Positions 8,522 through 16,830 of a DNA stretch of 64,000 bases are shown here, piece by piece (the stretch's first letter is position 1; each line of letters begins with the position of its first letter). A model generated the notes under the pieces. It did no database searches, was not told where the DNA came from, and worked only from the letters and a program-made list of their open reading frames with translations. The position numbers and the translations under genes were made by a program. This DNA is from Leptolinea sp964420995 (GTDB lineage: Bacteria > Chloroflexota > Anaerolineae > Anaerolineales > Anaerolineaceae), in NCBI GenBank assembly GCA_964420995.1, contig CAYQUX010000005.1:62001-126000 (forward strand). Direction: 5' to 3'.

Positions 8522-9669
8522 TTTCTAATTTTTTCTACCGATTCTTTTATCGCATCAACCAGAGAATCGATCATCTCTTCCGTTGTATCTTTTCCCAGGG
8601 TAACCCTGAGAGATCCTAGTGATAACTGTTCATTAAAACCCATGGCCATTAAAATATCTGAAGGAAATGGTGAACCGACCTTACAGGCCGAGCCTGATGA
8701 GCAGGCAAATCCCCTGGCGTCAAGGTACATCACCAGCCGATTTCCATCGACTCCATCAAACACAAAACTTGCGTGATTTGGCAATCTCCGGGTTGGATGT
8801 CCGGTTAAATACGAACCTTTTATCGTATCAAGTACGCTGGCAATTAATCTATCCCGTAAATCTGTAAATCGGATATTCCTTGGCTCCAGTTCATTCTGTG
8901 CTTTTATGAAGGATTCCTTGAGACCGACAATTAAAGGTATGTTCTGCGTTCCTGCCCGCAAATTGAACTCCTGTCCGCCGCCGGTTTGCACAGGGAAAAT
9001 ACCGTCCACCGCGTTTATACCCAGCATACCCACGCCTTTTGGGCCATACATCTTATGAGCTCCGATGGAAATCAAATTCAGGTGATCGTTCACCATATCC
9101 ATTTTAAGATGAGCTCCGGCTTGAACCGCATCACTATGGAACGGAATTCCATTTTCCTGGCAAATCTTACCTGTTTCTTGTATGGGGTTAATGGACCCTA
9201 TTTCATTGTTTCCATAAATAATGGAGACTATGGCTGTTCGGGAAGTTATTCTTTTTTTCACATCTTCTGGGTTAACCATACCAAAGCGATCGACAGGAAG
9301 TATGGTTAATTTGAAACCGAACTCATCCGCAAGTTGACGAGCAGTACGAGTGACTGCCTGATGTTCAACGGGAGAAATTAGAATTTCATCGGCTCCAACC
9401 GATTTACGCCTCATTAAGGCACAACCACGCAGCGCCAGGTTGTCACTTTCGGTACCTCCCGAAGTGAAAATGACGCCTTTGGGTGAGATATTCAGGTATT
9501 GACCGCATTTTTCCCGGGCTTTTTCTAAAACCGATTCTGCGTGTTGACCTGTGGCATGAACCGATGAAGGATTACCGAAATCTGTGGAAAAGTAAGGCAA
9601 CATGGCAGCCAGAATATCGACATCAACCGGTGTAGTGGCCGCATAATCAAAATATGTATGGTTTTTCAT
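8518..9669 (-). CDS. cysteine desulfurase (NifS/IscS class)
   Basis: A class V PLP enzyme of 383 residues that removes sulfur from cysteine and passes it on as a persulfide. The start MKNHTYFDYAATTPVD, the TSGGTESDNLAL block, the PLP lysine in SIGAHKMYGPKG and the sulfur-carrying cysteine in the loop GFACSSGSACKVG are all visible. The loop is of the IscS/NifS length rather than the short SufS form. Being coupled to mnmA, it is probably the sulfur source for tRNA thiolation, and perhaps for Fe-S clusters. A TATAAT-like element at 9741-9746 in the 112-base divergent gap points to the neighbouring mutase instead. Confidence 0.93.
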   Translation of the reverse strand: MKNHTYFDYAATTPVDVDILAAMLPYFSTDFGNPSSVHATGQHAESVLEKAREKCGQYLNISPKGVIFTSGGTESDNLALRGCALMRRKSVGADEILISPVEHQAVTRTARQLADEFGFKLTILPVDRFGMVNPEDVKKRITSRTAIVSIIYGNNEIGSINPIQETGKICQENGIPFHSDAVQAGAHLKMDMVNDHLNLISIGAHKMYGPKGVGMLGINAVDGIFPVQTGGGQEFNLRAGTQNIPLIVGLKESFIKAQNELEPRNIRFTDLRDRLIASVLDTIKGSYLTGHPTRRLPNHASFVFDGVDGNRLVMYLDARGFACSSGSACKVGSPFPSDILMAMGFNEQLSLGSLRVTLGKDTTEEMIDSLVDAIKESVEKIRK

Positions 9670-9781
9670 TTTTCACCAGTAAAAAAAGATTATAGCATGA
9701 GAGAAAAGTCAGCCAGCTTTCGTACAGGCTCCCTGACTGATATAATCTTCTTAATACAATTCTTATACAGAAGAGGTCAAA

Positions 9782-11203
9782 ATGACTTTCCAAATTCATT
9801 TTGGTACAGATGGATGGCGTGGTGTCATAGCGGAAGATTACACGTTTGATAATGTAAGAAGATGCGCCCAGGGTTTTGCCAGCTATATGATCGCGACTGG
9901 CAATAAAGGGAAATGGTTTATTGTTGGCCATGACAAACGCTTTGGATCAGAAAACTTCGCTCTCGCCGCTTCAGAAGTGCTTGCAGGAAACGGGTTAAAA
10001 GTCTACCTCACAGACGGAGCCACCCCCACACCGGTCATTGCCTATTCAGTTGTTCACCGCAAAGCAGCCGGTGCGATCAACATAACCGCCTCGCATAATC
10101 CTCCCACTGACAATGGTTTCAAAGTCAGGAACTTCACCGGCGGCGCCATTGATCCCCAGGGATTGGTCCAAATTGAAGAAAGCATCCCGGATTCCATGAC
10201 AGATGTTAAACGAATGCCTTCTGAAGAGGCTTTTGAAAAGGGAGTGATTGTAAAATTTGATCCGGCTCCAGAATATCTTGAGCATTTGAAAGATTTAATC
10301 GATGTGGAACCGATCAAACAGGCTGGATTAAAGATTGTTGTGGATACCATGTGGGGAAATGGTGCCGGTTGGTTTACACACATCTTGAGTGGCGGCAAAA
10401 CCCAGGTAACTGAAATTCACAACTCCCGAAACCCATCTTTTCCTGAAATGAAGCGTCCTGAACCAATTCCACCAAACATTAATGTAGGTTTGCAGAAGAC
10501 AGTCGACACTAAGTCTGATGTTCTTGTAATAACAGATGGCGACGCGGACCGCGTGGGAATTGGCGACGAACAGGGCAATTTTGTCAATCAGCTTCAGGTC
10601 TATGCGCTTCTTGCGTATTATCTGCTTGAAATTCGCGGTGAACGCGGAGCCATTGTGCGAACATTATCCACAACGTGCATGCTGGATAAGCTGGGCAAGA
10701 AATACAACGTTCCAGTCTATGAAACCGGTGTTGGTTTTAAGTATGTTGCCCCCAAAATGACAGAAACTGATGCCATGATCGGCGGCGAAGAATCGGGTGG
10801 ATTTGCCTTCCGCGGCAATGTTCCTGAACGCGACGGTATTCTGGCAGGTCTTTACTTCCTTGACCTGATGGTGAAAACCGGCAAGAAACCGACTGAATTG
10901 ATCGATAAGTTATATTCCATCGTCGGGCCGCATTATTATGATCGTGTGGATCGCAGTTTTTCTGGCGACAGGAAATCCCGCGAAGCAAAAATACTGGAGG
11001 CAAAGCCCAAAACGATCGGTGGGTTGGGAGTTGTCAAGCTGGATACTACCGATGGTTACAAATTCATTCTGGAAGACGGTGGTTGGATGTTAATCCGCTT
11101 TTCTGGAACTGAACCAATCATGCGTGTTTACACTGAGACCACACATAAAGATAAAGTACAGGCGATTTTGCAGGACGGATTGAAAGTTGCCGGTCTTTCG
11201 TAG
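9782..11203 (+). CDS. alpha-D-phosphohexomutase (phosphoglucomutase/phosphomannomutase family)
   Basis: A 473-residue enzyme with all four signature loops: phospho-serine NITASHNP (Ser104), metal loop DGDADRVG, sugar-binding loop GGEESGGFAF and phosphate-binding loop RFSGTEPIMRVYTE. It interconverts hexose 1- and 6-phosphates. The motifs do not decide between glucose, mannose and glucosamine. A ribosome site (AGAGG, 9771-9775) lies seven bases before the ATG. A TATAAT box sits at 9741-9746 without a clear -35. The TatD gene starts 7 bases downstream. Confidence 0.93.
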   Translation: MTFQIHFGTDGWRGVIAEDYTFDNVRRCAQGFASYMIATGNKGKWFIVGHDKRFGSENFALAASEVLAGNGLKVYLTDGATPTPVIAYSVVHRKAAGAINITASHNPPTDNGFKVRNFTGGAIDPQGLVQIEESIPDSMTDVKRMPSEEAFEKGVIVKFDPAPEYLEHLKDLIDVEPIKQAGLKIVVDTMWGNGAGWFTHILSGGKTQVTEIHNSRNPSFPEMKRPEPIPPNINVGLQKTVDTKSDVLVITDGDADRVGIGDEQGNFVNQLQVYALLAYYLLEIRGERGAIVRTLSTTCMLDKLGKKYNVPVYETGVGFKYVAPKMTETDAMIGGEESGGFAFRGNVPERDGILAGLYFLDLMVKTGKKPTELIDKLYSIVGPHYYDRVDRSFSGDRKSREAKILEAKPKTIGGLGVVKLDTTDGYKFILEDGGWMLIRFSGTEPIMRVYTETTHKDKVQAILQDGLKVAGLS

Positions 11204-11209
11204 GTAGTT

Positions 11210-12019
11210 GTGATTGTCGATACGCATTGTCATTTGAACTTTGACATTTTTCAGCAGGATTTGATTGAAGTTCTAAATCGGGCAAAAGTTGCCGGTGTTG
11301 GCGCAATCGTCATACCGGCAACAGATCTATCCTCAAGCCGCGAGATTGTGGATTTCTGCCAGTCAGATCCATTTCTTTTTGGGGCGGTTGGAATACATCC
11401 AAATGAAGCGCTGAATTTTCAGCAAAAAGATATTGATTTTCTTCGTCAACTGGCTGGAAATGAAAAAATTGTCGCCATTGGTGAAATTGGACTGGATAAG
11501 TACCATCATGATGTTGAGCTACCGCAACAAATCAATGCATTTGAAGCTCAATTGGAACTTGCGGAAGAATTGAACTTACCGGTTATCATCCATAACCGTG
11601 AAGCCGATAGTGAAATGGTTAAAATATTAACAAAGTGGATAGAAAAAAAAGAGCGAAAACCTTCCTTGACCGACCCTGTGGGTATCATGCATGCCTTCAG
11701 TTCGCCTCAGGAAATCGCGCAGTGTTTTTACGAACTTGGTTTTTCTCTGGGAATAGCAGGACCTGTCACCTACAAAAACGCGATGGATAAAAGAGAAGTA
11801 CTTCGCGTAATTGATAGAGAACGAATAGTAGTTGAAACGGATGCGCCTTTTTTATCCCCAGTACCTTTTCGAGGAAAACGCAACGAACCGGCGTATACCT
11901 CTCATATCGTTGATGAAATTTCCCGTGTATGGGGTATTTCATCTGCTGAAGTAGAAGAAATAACCACACGCAATGCATTCAGGATCTTTAAATGGACCAA
12001 TTTGACCCAAACAACGTGA
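11210..12019 (+). CDS. TatD-family metal-dependent deoxyribonuclease
   Basis: A 269-residue amidohydrolase-fold protein beginning with a GTG start and the metal motif VDTHCHLNFD. It also shows AIGEIGLD, VIIHNREA, MHAFS and the late ETDAPFLSP block, all diagnostic of TatD/YcfH nucleases. Members have 3'-5' exonuclease or general hydrolase activity in DNA repair or turnover. The 3' end may overlap the polyprenyl synthase gene by 28 bases. Confidence 0.93.
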   Translation: MIVDTHCHLNFDIFQQDLIEVLNRAKVAGVGAIVIPATDLSSSREIVDFCQSDPFLFGAVGIHPNEALNFQQKDIDFLRQLAGNEKIVAIGEIGLDKYHHDVELPQQINAFEAQLELAEELNLPVIIHNREADSEMVKILTKWIEKKERKPSLTDPVGIMHAFSSPQEIAQCFYELGFSLGIAGPVTYKNAMDKREVLRVIDRERIVVETDAPFLSPVPFRGKRNEPAYTSHIVDEISRVWGISSAEVEEITTRNAFRIFKWTNLTQTT

Positions 12020-13017
12020 TGTCCGTTTTTAATTATGTAAAACCTGATATTCAAGAAATGGAAGTTCTTATACGGAATCAGGTTAACAATTTTCACGAAG
12101 ACCTGGGAACCGCGCTCAATTTATTATTATCCTCCGGCGGGAAGCGGGTTCGCCCCACCATCACAATTCTTTCGGGAAAATGTCTTAATGCCGAACATCA
12201 GAAGTTGATAACCATGGCCGCATCGATTGAGTTGCTGCATACAGCCACACTCGTGCATGACGACTTGATCGATGGCTCGTTATTACGTCGGGGTTCACCA
12301 ACGCTAAATTCACAATGGACAGCCGGGGCAACTGTCTTAACCGGTGACTTCCTTTTCGCCTCTGCCGCGAAATTAGCCTCTGAAACCAAATCCAACGATA
12401 TTATGCAATTGTTTTCTGAAACCTTACGAATTATTGTAAATGGCGAGATAAGCCAGATGTTTTCCAAACGTTGTAAACCCGGGCTTGATGAATATTTCAA
12501 ACGTATCTATGCGAAAACCGCATCATTATTTGAAACATCAGCAAAAGCAGGTGGTATTGTGAGTCAGGTGGTTGAAAGTGATGGTGCGAAAAAAGATACA
12601 ACCCCTATGGGAACCGAAACACTTCAGGCACTGTCTGATTTCGGCCGTGAAATTGGCATGGCTTTCCAGATTGCGGATGATATCCTTGATTTCACCGGAG
12701 ATGAATCTGTCATGGGGAAACCCAAAGGGGGAGACCTTCGCCATGGACTGATCACCCTGCCATCAGAGCTCTTTTTTGAGAGATATCCATCTCACCCGAT
12801 TGTAAAGAAAATCCTAAAAAATGGATGTCTGAAAGAGGAAGAGGAGATCTCGAAATTAATAGAAGATATTAATTCAAGTTCCGTCATAGAGGATTCATAT
12901 AAGATTGCAGACGGATTTATCGCCAAAGGTGTCTCGGCATTGGAAAAGCTGCCTGACTCTTTGGAAAGGAGCCTGCTCTATCAATTGGCTCAATCGCAGG
13001 CCAGAAGAAACCAATAA
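11992..13017 (+). CDS. trans-polyprenyl diphosphate synthase
   Basis: A class 1 isoprenyl synthase of up to 341 residues. The first Asp-rich motif is HDDLIDGS (DDxxD-like), the second FQIADDILDFTGD; GGKRVRP binds isopentenyl diphosphate, and GKPKGGDLRHGLITLP is the usual downstream block. It lengthens allylic diphosphates for quinone side chains or undecaprenyl-type carriers; chain length cannot be inferred safely. The ATG at 11992 has AGGA 7 bases upstream. The alternative ATG at 12019, overlapping the tatD stop, would shorten the protein by nine residues. Confidence 0.92.
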   Translation: MDQFDPNNVMSVFNYVKPDIQEMEVLIRNQVNNFHEDLGTALNLLLSSGGKRVRPTITILSGKCLNAEHQKLITMAASIELLHTATLVHDDLIDGSLLRRGSPTLNSQWTAGATVLTGDFLFASAAKLASETKSNDIMQLFSETLRIIVNGEISQMFSKRCKPGLDEYFKRIYAKTASLFETSAKAGGIVSQVVESDGAKKDTTPMGTETLQALSDFGREIGMAFQIADDILDFTGDESVMGKPKGGDLRHGLITLPSELFFERYPSHPIVKKILKNGCLKEEEEISKLIEDINSSSVIEDSYKIADGFIAKGVSALEKLPDSLERSLLYQLAQSQARRNQ

Positions 13018-13030
13018 ACCTCTACTCTTA

Positions 13031-15631
13031 ATGGAAATCCACAATAATTATTCCAACAATATAACGGACAGGCGTGCCAGATCCCTGTGGTTTCTGGTTT
13101 TTCTTGAAGGGATGGCAGCAGCCTTCTTGACGTATGCCATTCCAGGTGAGAACAGCGCAAGTACCTATCTTGGAATCTCCGCCCAACGCTGGTTAATCAT
13201 CATTGCCATTCTTATGCTATCTCTGATGGCTTTGTTTTTAACTCTCCCATTAAAAAGAATCGGTCCAATTCGTAATGCACTTAATCAAAAAATGATTAAG
13301 CTCAACAAAATTATCCTCCTTTTTTCATTAATTTGGTTGTTTTTTCTGATCTTTCCCCCCATCGAATTAACCATCAAATTTTCTGCATATACCCAAAGAC
13401 TTCAATATTTATTCATCTGGGTCTGTCTTATTGGTTTTCAGACAGCCGGCCTGACTATTTATGAACAAATTATAACCTCTGGATGGAAGTCTTTCCTTTC
13501 GAAACCTGTCAATTTTATTAAATCCATCCATGCCTGGATCATCTGTTTTGCTTTTCCATTTGTGTACATGACACCGCGTTTATGGGTTTTCGGAGGACAT
13601 CAGTACGGCGTTGGGAATGATTTTGTACCCTTTTCGTATTTTTATAAAGTCTATCTGATCGATTTTCTGTCACATTTCCGGATTCCACTCTGGTCTCCAT
13701 CAGAAGCGGCCGGCTTTCCTTACCTTGCTTCTCCCCAAATAGGCGCATTGTATCCGCTGAATATTTTTTCCGCTTTATATTACTGGTGGAAAGGCAGTTA
13801 TGGTCTGCTTGACCATTGCTGGGTCACGGTCTTTGGTATTTCCATTTTTTGCGTTGGGATGTATGCCTGGCTGCGTGAGTTCAACCTTAATAAAAACGCC
13901 ACATTGATATCCGCGTTAATTATCAGTATCAGTTATCAACCTACGGAAATCATTCGATTTACAAAAGCCGTGGAATCCATTGCCTGGCTGCCCTGGCTGC
14001 TCTACTTTTTCACCGCAATTATTCGAGAGCCTGCGAAGAAACGTCGTTTTCTCTTCTATTTTGGATTTTCGTTTTCTGTTTTTTCTTTCATCACGGCAGG
14101 ATATCTCTATTACCAGTACTACTCAATTTTTATTTTGTCACCCTTTATCTTGTTCTTTTTATTAAATCCGGTCAGATCAGTAATTGGTTTTGGAAAACTG
14201 ACGTTTAAGCTATCAGATATTATCCGGCCTCTCGTCTCACTCCTGACTCCGTTCATTCTCTTAATCCCATACTTTCTTAATGTATATCTTCTCTTATTGC
14301 AGGCATATCGAAGAGGGACTCGAGACTTCTTTTATTCCACAGAGCACAAGTTTTCCTGGATCGATCATCTGGGTTCACTGGTATACCCTCCCATTGCCTC
14401 ACCTGAAGGATGGTATTACATAGGTATTCTGCCGCTTGGCCTGGTTTTGTACTATTTCCTAAGTCGAAGATCGGGGAGAAAGCTGTCTGGCCACACGAAT
14501 ACAGAAGAGTGGTATTTATCTCCCACCTTAAAGATATTCATGGGAGTGATGTTTGCGTTTGTGGTTTCCATCTCCTTTAATCGCGAGTCCCCAATTTTCA
14601 CATTTTTATGGAACCATTTCCCGTTTTTCTATGGATTCAGGTACTGGGGGCGATTCACGATCATGTTGCTGCCTCTTTTCGCGTTTGTCATTGCAGCCAG
14701 TATTGATTCAGTGACCTTTCGATTGAAATCTGTTGTGGACGGAGGAATCGCATTACTCCAATCCCATACCTGGATTAAATGGGGACTTATTTCCGCCATC
14801 CTCATATCCCTTTCGGTTTTTGCGCACACGTTCGCTCCCACACCCCAATGGGGAATTAGTTTTTACCTTGTAGACTCAAGAATCGGTTGGTATTCTATTT
14901 CTGTTATCATGGCTGTGATGTTTATAGCAGTCGTAATGATCGCTATAAAAACCGGTTGGTTCACTCATAAAGTCTTTCAAATTCTTCCGGTCGTGTTTTT
15001 CAGTCTGGTGGTTCTTGACCTTTGGCCAATTGGAGCATTTCAATGGCTGATAGACATCATCCCCGAAACAAATCCTCCTGGGAGACTTAATATCGCAGAG
15101 AAAATCATTCCTCAATCCTTTAATTTTCCCCGCACACTGGCAAAAACCACCATTTCCATTACTCCGCGTTTTTCCGTGGGGCCATCTCCAGATTGGTATT
15201 ATGCCAGGTATGTGAATTTCTACAACGATCACTTATTTGAAGCTCGTTTTCGTGACCGCTTACTGGCGCAAGGTCAGGGTACTCAGAAGTTGTACTTTTC
15301 CACGCGCATAGATTATCAAACCGCGGAAGATTTTTTGGCGGATTCTGACCAATTTTCAGGTTCCTACGAAGTAATGAAATATGATGGCGAAACTCTTATT
15401 GTTGCCATTGATACAAATCAACCGGGGTACTTAAGCTTTATTGACAACTGGGATCCTTATTGGACCGTGTCAATCAATGGCAAGCCCGAGAAACTTGAAA
15501 TTCTTCTCGGAACATTCAAATCAGTCCAATTTTCTACGGGGAAGTCAATCATTGAATTCAGCTATAAACCTGAGCTCTTTCCTATACAGGAATTGAAAGA
15601 GCTTATGCAATCAAAAAATATGATGAATTAA
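13031..15631 (+). CDS. large polytopic membrane protein, YfhO-like (GT-C fold type)
   Basis: An 866-residue protein with many predicted membrane helices and a soluble C-terminal tail. The loop LWSPSEAAGFPYLASPQIGA (about residues 220-240) and the C-terminal stretch PGYLSFIDNWDPYW with a following beta-rich GKPEKLEI segment are typical of YfhO-type proteins, which are linked to transfer of sugars from lipid carriers onto surface polymers. An earlier in-frame ATG at 12905 would lie inside the polyprenyl synthase gene, so the ATG at 13031 is chosen. Its 3' end overlaps the convergent regulator gene by 4 bases. The exact substrate is unknown. Confidence 0.8.
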   Translation: MEIHNNYSNNITDRRARSLWFLVFLEGMAAAFLTYAIPGENSASTYLGISAQRWLIIIAILMLSLMALFLTLPLKRIGPIRNALNQKMIKLNKIILLFSLIWLFFLIFPPIELTIKFSAYTQRLQYLFIWVCLIGFQTAGLTIYEQIITSGWKSFLSKPVNFIKSIHAWIICFAFPFVYMTPRLWVFGGHQYGVGNDFVPFSYFYKVYLIDFLSHFRIPLWSPSEAAGFPYLASPQIGALYPLNIFSALYYWWKGSYGLLDHCWVTVFGISIFCVGMYAWLREFNLNKNATLISALIISISYQPTEIIRFTKAVESIAWLPWLLYFFTAIIREPAKKRRFLFYFGFSFSVFSFITAGYLYYQYYSIFILSPFILFFLLNPVRSVIGFGKLTFKLSDIIRPLVSLLTPFILLIPYFLNVYLLLLQAYRRGTRDFFYSTEHKFSWIDHLGSLVYPPIASPEGWYYIGILPLGLVLYYFLSRRSGRKLSGHTNTEEWYLSPTLKIFMGVMFAFVVSISFNRESPIFTFLWNHFPFFYGFRYWGRFTIMLLPLFAFVIAASIDSVTFRLKSVVDGGIALLQSHTWIKWGLISAILISLSVFAHTFAPTPQWGISFYLVDSRIGWYSISVIMAVMFIAVVMIAIKTGWFTHKVFQILPVVFFSLVVLDLWPIGAFQWLIDIIPETNPPGRLNIAEKIIPQSFNFPRTLAKTTISITPRFSVGPSPDWYYARYVNFYNDHLFEARFRDRLLAQGQGTQKLYFSTRIDYQTAEDFLADSDQFSGSYEVMKYDGETLIVAIDTNQPGYLSFIDNWDPYWTVSINGKPEKLEILLGTFKSVQFSTGKSIIEFSYKPELFPIQELKELMQSKNMMN

Positions 15632-16623
15632 ATAGTTACTACTTTCCCGGCATTGGACAGGTCATACCCGCCGAAACCTTCCATCTTCTTTTTTAACCCT
15701 TCATCTTGAAGCAGGCTGACAAGTAACTGAATATAGGGCGTTTCATACATATCACGCGTCATAACCAGATCATAGCGTTCAGTAAAAAGGTAGGAGAAAC
15801 CAAGTCCCTTTTGTCTGGCAATTGAAGACAACCCCAACCCGACATCAGCTTTTCCTTGTAGTATGTAATCACCTACTTCGTTATGGGTTTGTACTTCAAG
15901 GTCATACCCATTAATTTTCTCCGTAGCCACGTCCTTTTCATCAAGCATCTGGTCAAATCGCATTCGAGTGGCTGACCCCAGTTTTCGATTAATAAACCTC
16001 AGATTGTTTTCAACAATGTCATTGATGGTGGAAATTGCATCAGACATGTTTTTATTAAAAATAAAACCCTGATCACGATTACCAAAGGTGACCACTACCA
16101 TATTTCTTATTGTGAACAGATGGCGTATATAAGAAAAATTGAATTCTCTTGATTCAAGATCGAACAAGTGACAACCGGCGATATGGCAATACTGTTCCCG
16201 AAGATAGATCAGGCTATCCAGACTTCCCATGGGAATGGCACAAAAAACATTATCCCCAATCTTCGAGTTTGCCTCGGAGATCAAGAAGTCCAGAGCAGGT
16301 CCATCCCCTCCCAGAATGACGATCTGTCCTTTGTCGGAAGGCCATGAAAAAATTGCTTTATTTAAAAATACGGCTTTCGTGGTTGCCTGGTAATATTTTT
16401 CCGTGTAGTTCTTGACTGTTTTGGTAAATCCCAGCTCAACCAACCCGACACTCTCCAGCCTTGTAACGTGGTAGCGTATCTGGGCTGGATGATGGTTTAA
16501 TTCTTGTCCCAATTGTGTTATTGTTGCCGGGAAAGAAATTAATCGTTGCAGAATCTCAAGCCGGGTTGGTTCACCCAGAATTTTAAATGCCTCTTCATGT
16601 TGTAGCTTGATAATATTTTCCAT
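15628..16623 (-). CDS. transcription regulator: ArsR-like winged helix fused to a PBP-like sensor domain
   Basis: A 331-residue protein. Residues about 8-75 form a winged helix of the ArsR/HTH_20 type (ILGEPTRLEILQRL, then HPAQIRYHVTRLESVGLVEL). Residues about 110-331 resemble the cytoplasmic periplasmic-binding-protein-like domain (PF12727 type) found in molybdate or substrate-responsive regulators: GSLDSLIYLREQ, RKLGSATRMRFDQML, THNEVGDYILQGKADVGLGL. It is divergent from a molybdenum hydroxylase gene across a 207-base gap holding a perfect dyad. The likely role is control of that locus, sensing molybdate, tungstate, a cofactor or the enzyme's substrate. The ligand is inference. Confidence 0.82.
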   Translation of the reverse strand: MENIIKLQHEEAFKILGEPTRLEILQRLISFPATITQLGQELNHHPAQIRYHVTRLESVGLVELGFTKTVKNYTEKYYQATTKAVFLNKAIFSWPSDKGQIVILGGDGPALDFLISEANSKIGDNVFCAIPMGSLDSLIYLREQYCHIAGCHLFDLESREFNFSYIRHLFTIRNMVVVTFGNRDQGFIFNKNMSDAISTINDIVENNLRFINRKLGSATRMRFDQMLDEKDVATEKINGYDLEVQTHNEVGDYILQGKADVGLGLSSIARQKGLGFSYLFTERYDLVMTRDMYETPYIQLLVSLLQDEGLKKKMEGFGGYDLSNAGKVVTI

Positions 16624-16682
16624 ATCAAATCAATTGGTTAAACAAGAATTTGTCACATTACCTGTAAATTGTAATTGTCATT

Positions 16683-16703
16683 TCATGTATTCAGTCATGT
16701 ATT
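16683..16703. repeat. 9-base direct repeat in the regulator/oxidoreductase gap
   Basis: TCATGTATT occurs at 16683-16691 and again at 16695-16703, a period of 12 bases. It lies on the regulator side of the palindrome at 16707-16725. It may be part of a second protein site or of the regulator's own promoter, or chance in AT-rich DNA. Confidence 0.45.
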
Positions 16704-16706
16704 TTG

Positions 16707-16725
16707 TTACTCAATGATTGAGTAA
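16707..16725. promoter_or_regulatory. palindromic operator candidate between regulator and molybdenum hydroxylase
   Basis: TTACTCAATGATTGAGTAA is a perfect inverted repeat with 8-base arms (16707-16714 and 16718-16725) and a 3-base centre. It abuts the predicted -35 box of the oxidoreductase gene and is the only strong dyad in this gap. Size and symmetry suit a winged-helix dimer, so it is the best candidate site for the divergently encoded regulator. Confidence 0.65.
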
Positions 16726-16726
16726 A

Positions 16727-16754
16727 TTGACTTTCAACTTTCGCACGCTAAACT
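16727..16754 (+). promoter_or_regulatory. predicted promoter of the aldehyde oxidoreductase gene
   Basis: TTGACT (16727-16732) and TAAACT (16749-16754) are 16 bases apart. The -35 box begins two bases after the palindrome, so a protein bound there would touch polymerase. Expected start near 16761, about 70 bases before the ATG at 16831. Confidence 0.5.
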
Positions 16755-16830
16755 TAATTTTAACGTGATCAGGAAGTCTGTTTAACGGCTTCCATCTGTA
16801 CTCCTATTTGAACCATCTATGAGGGAAAAT

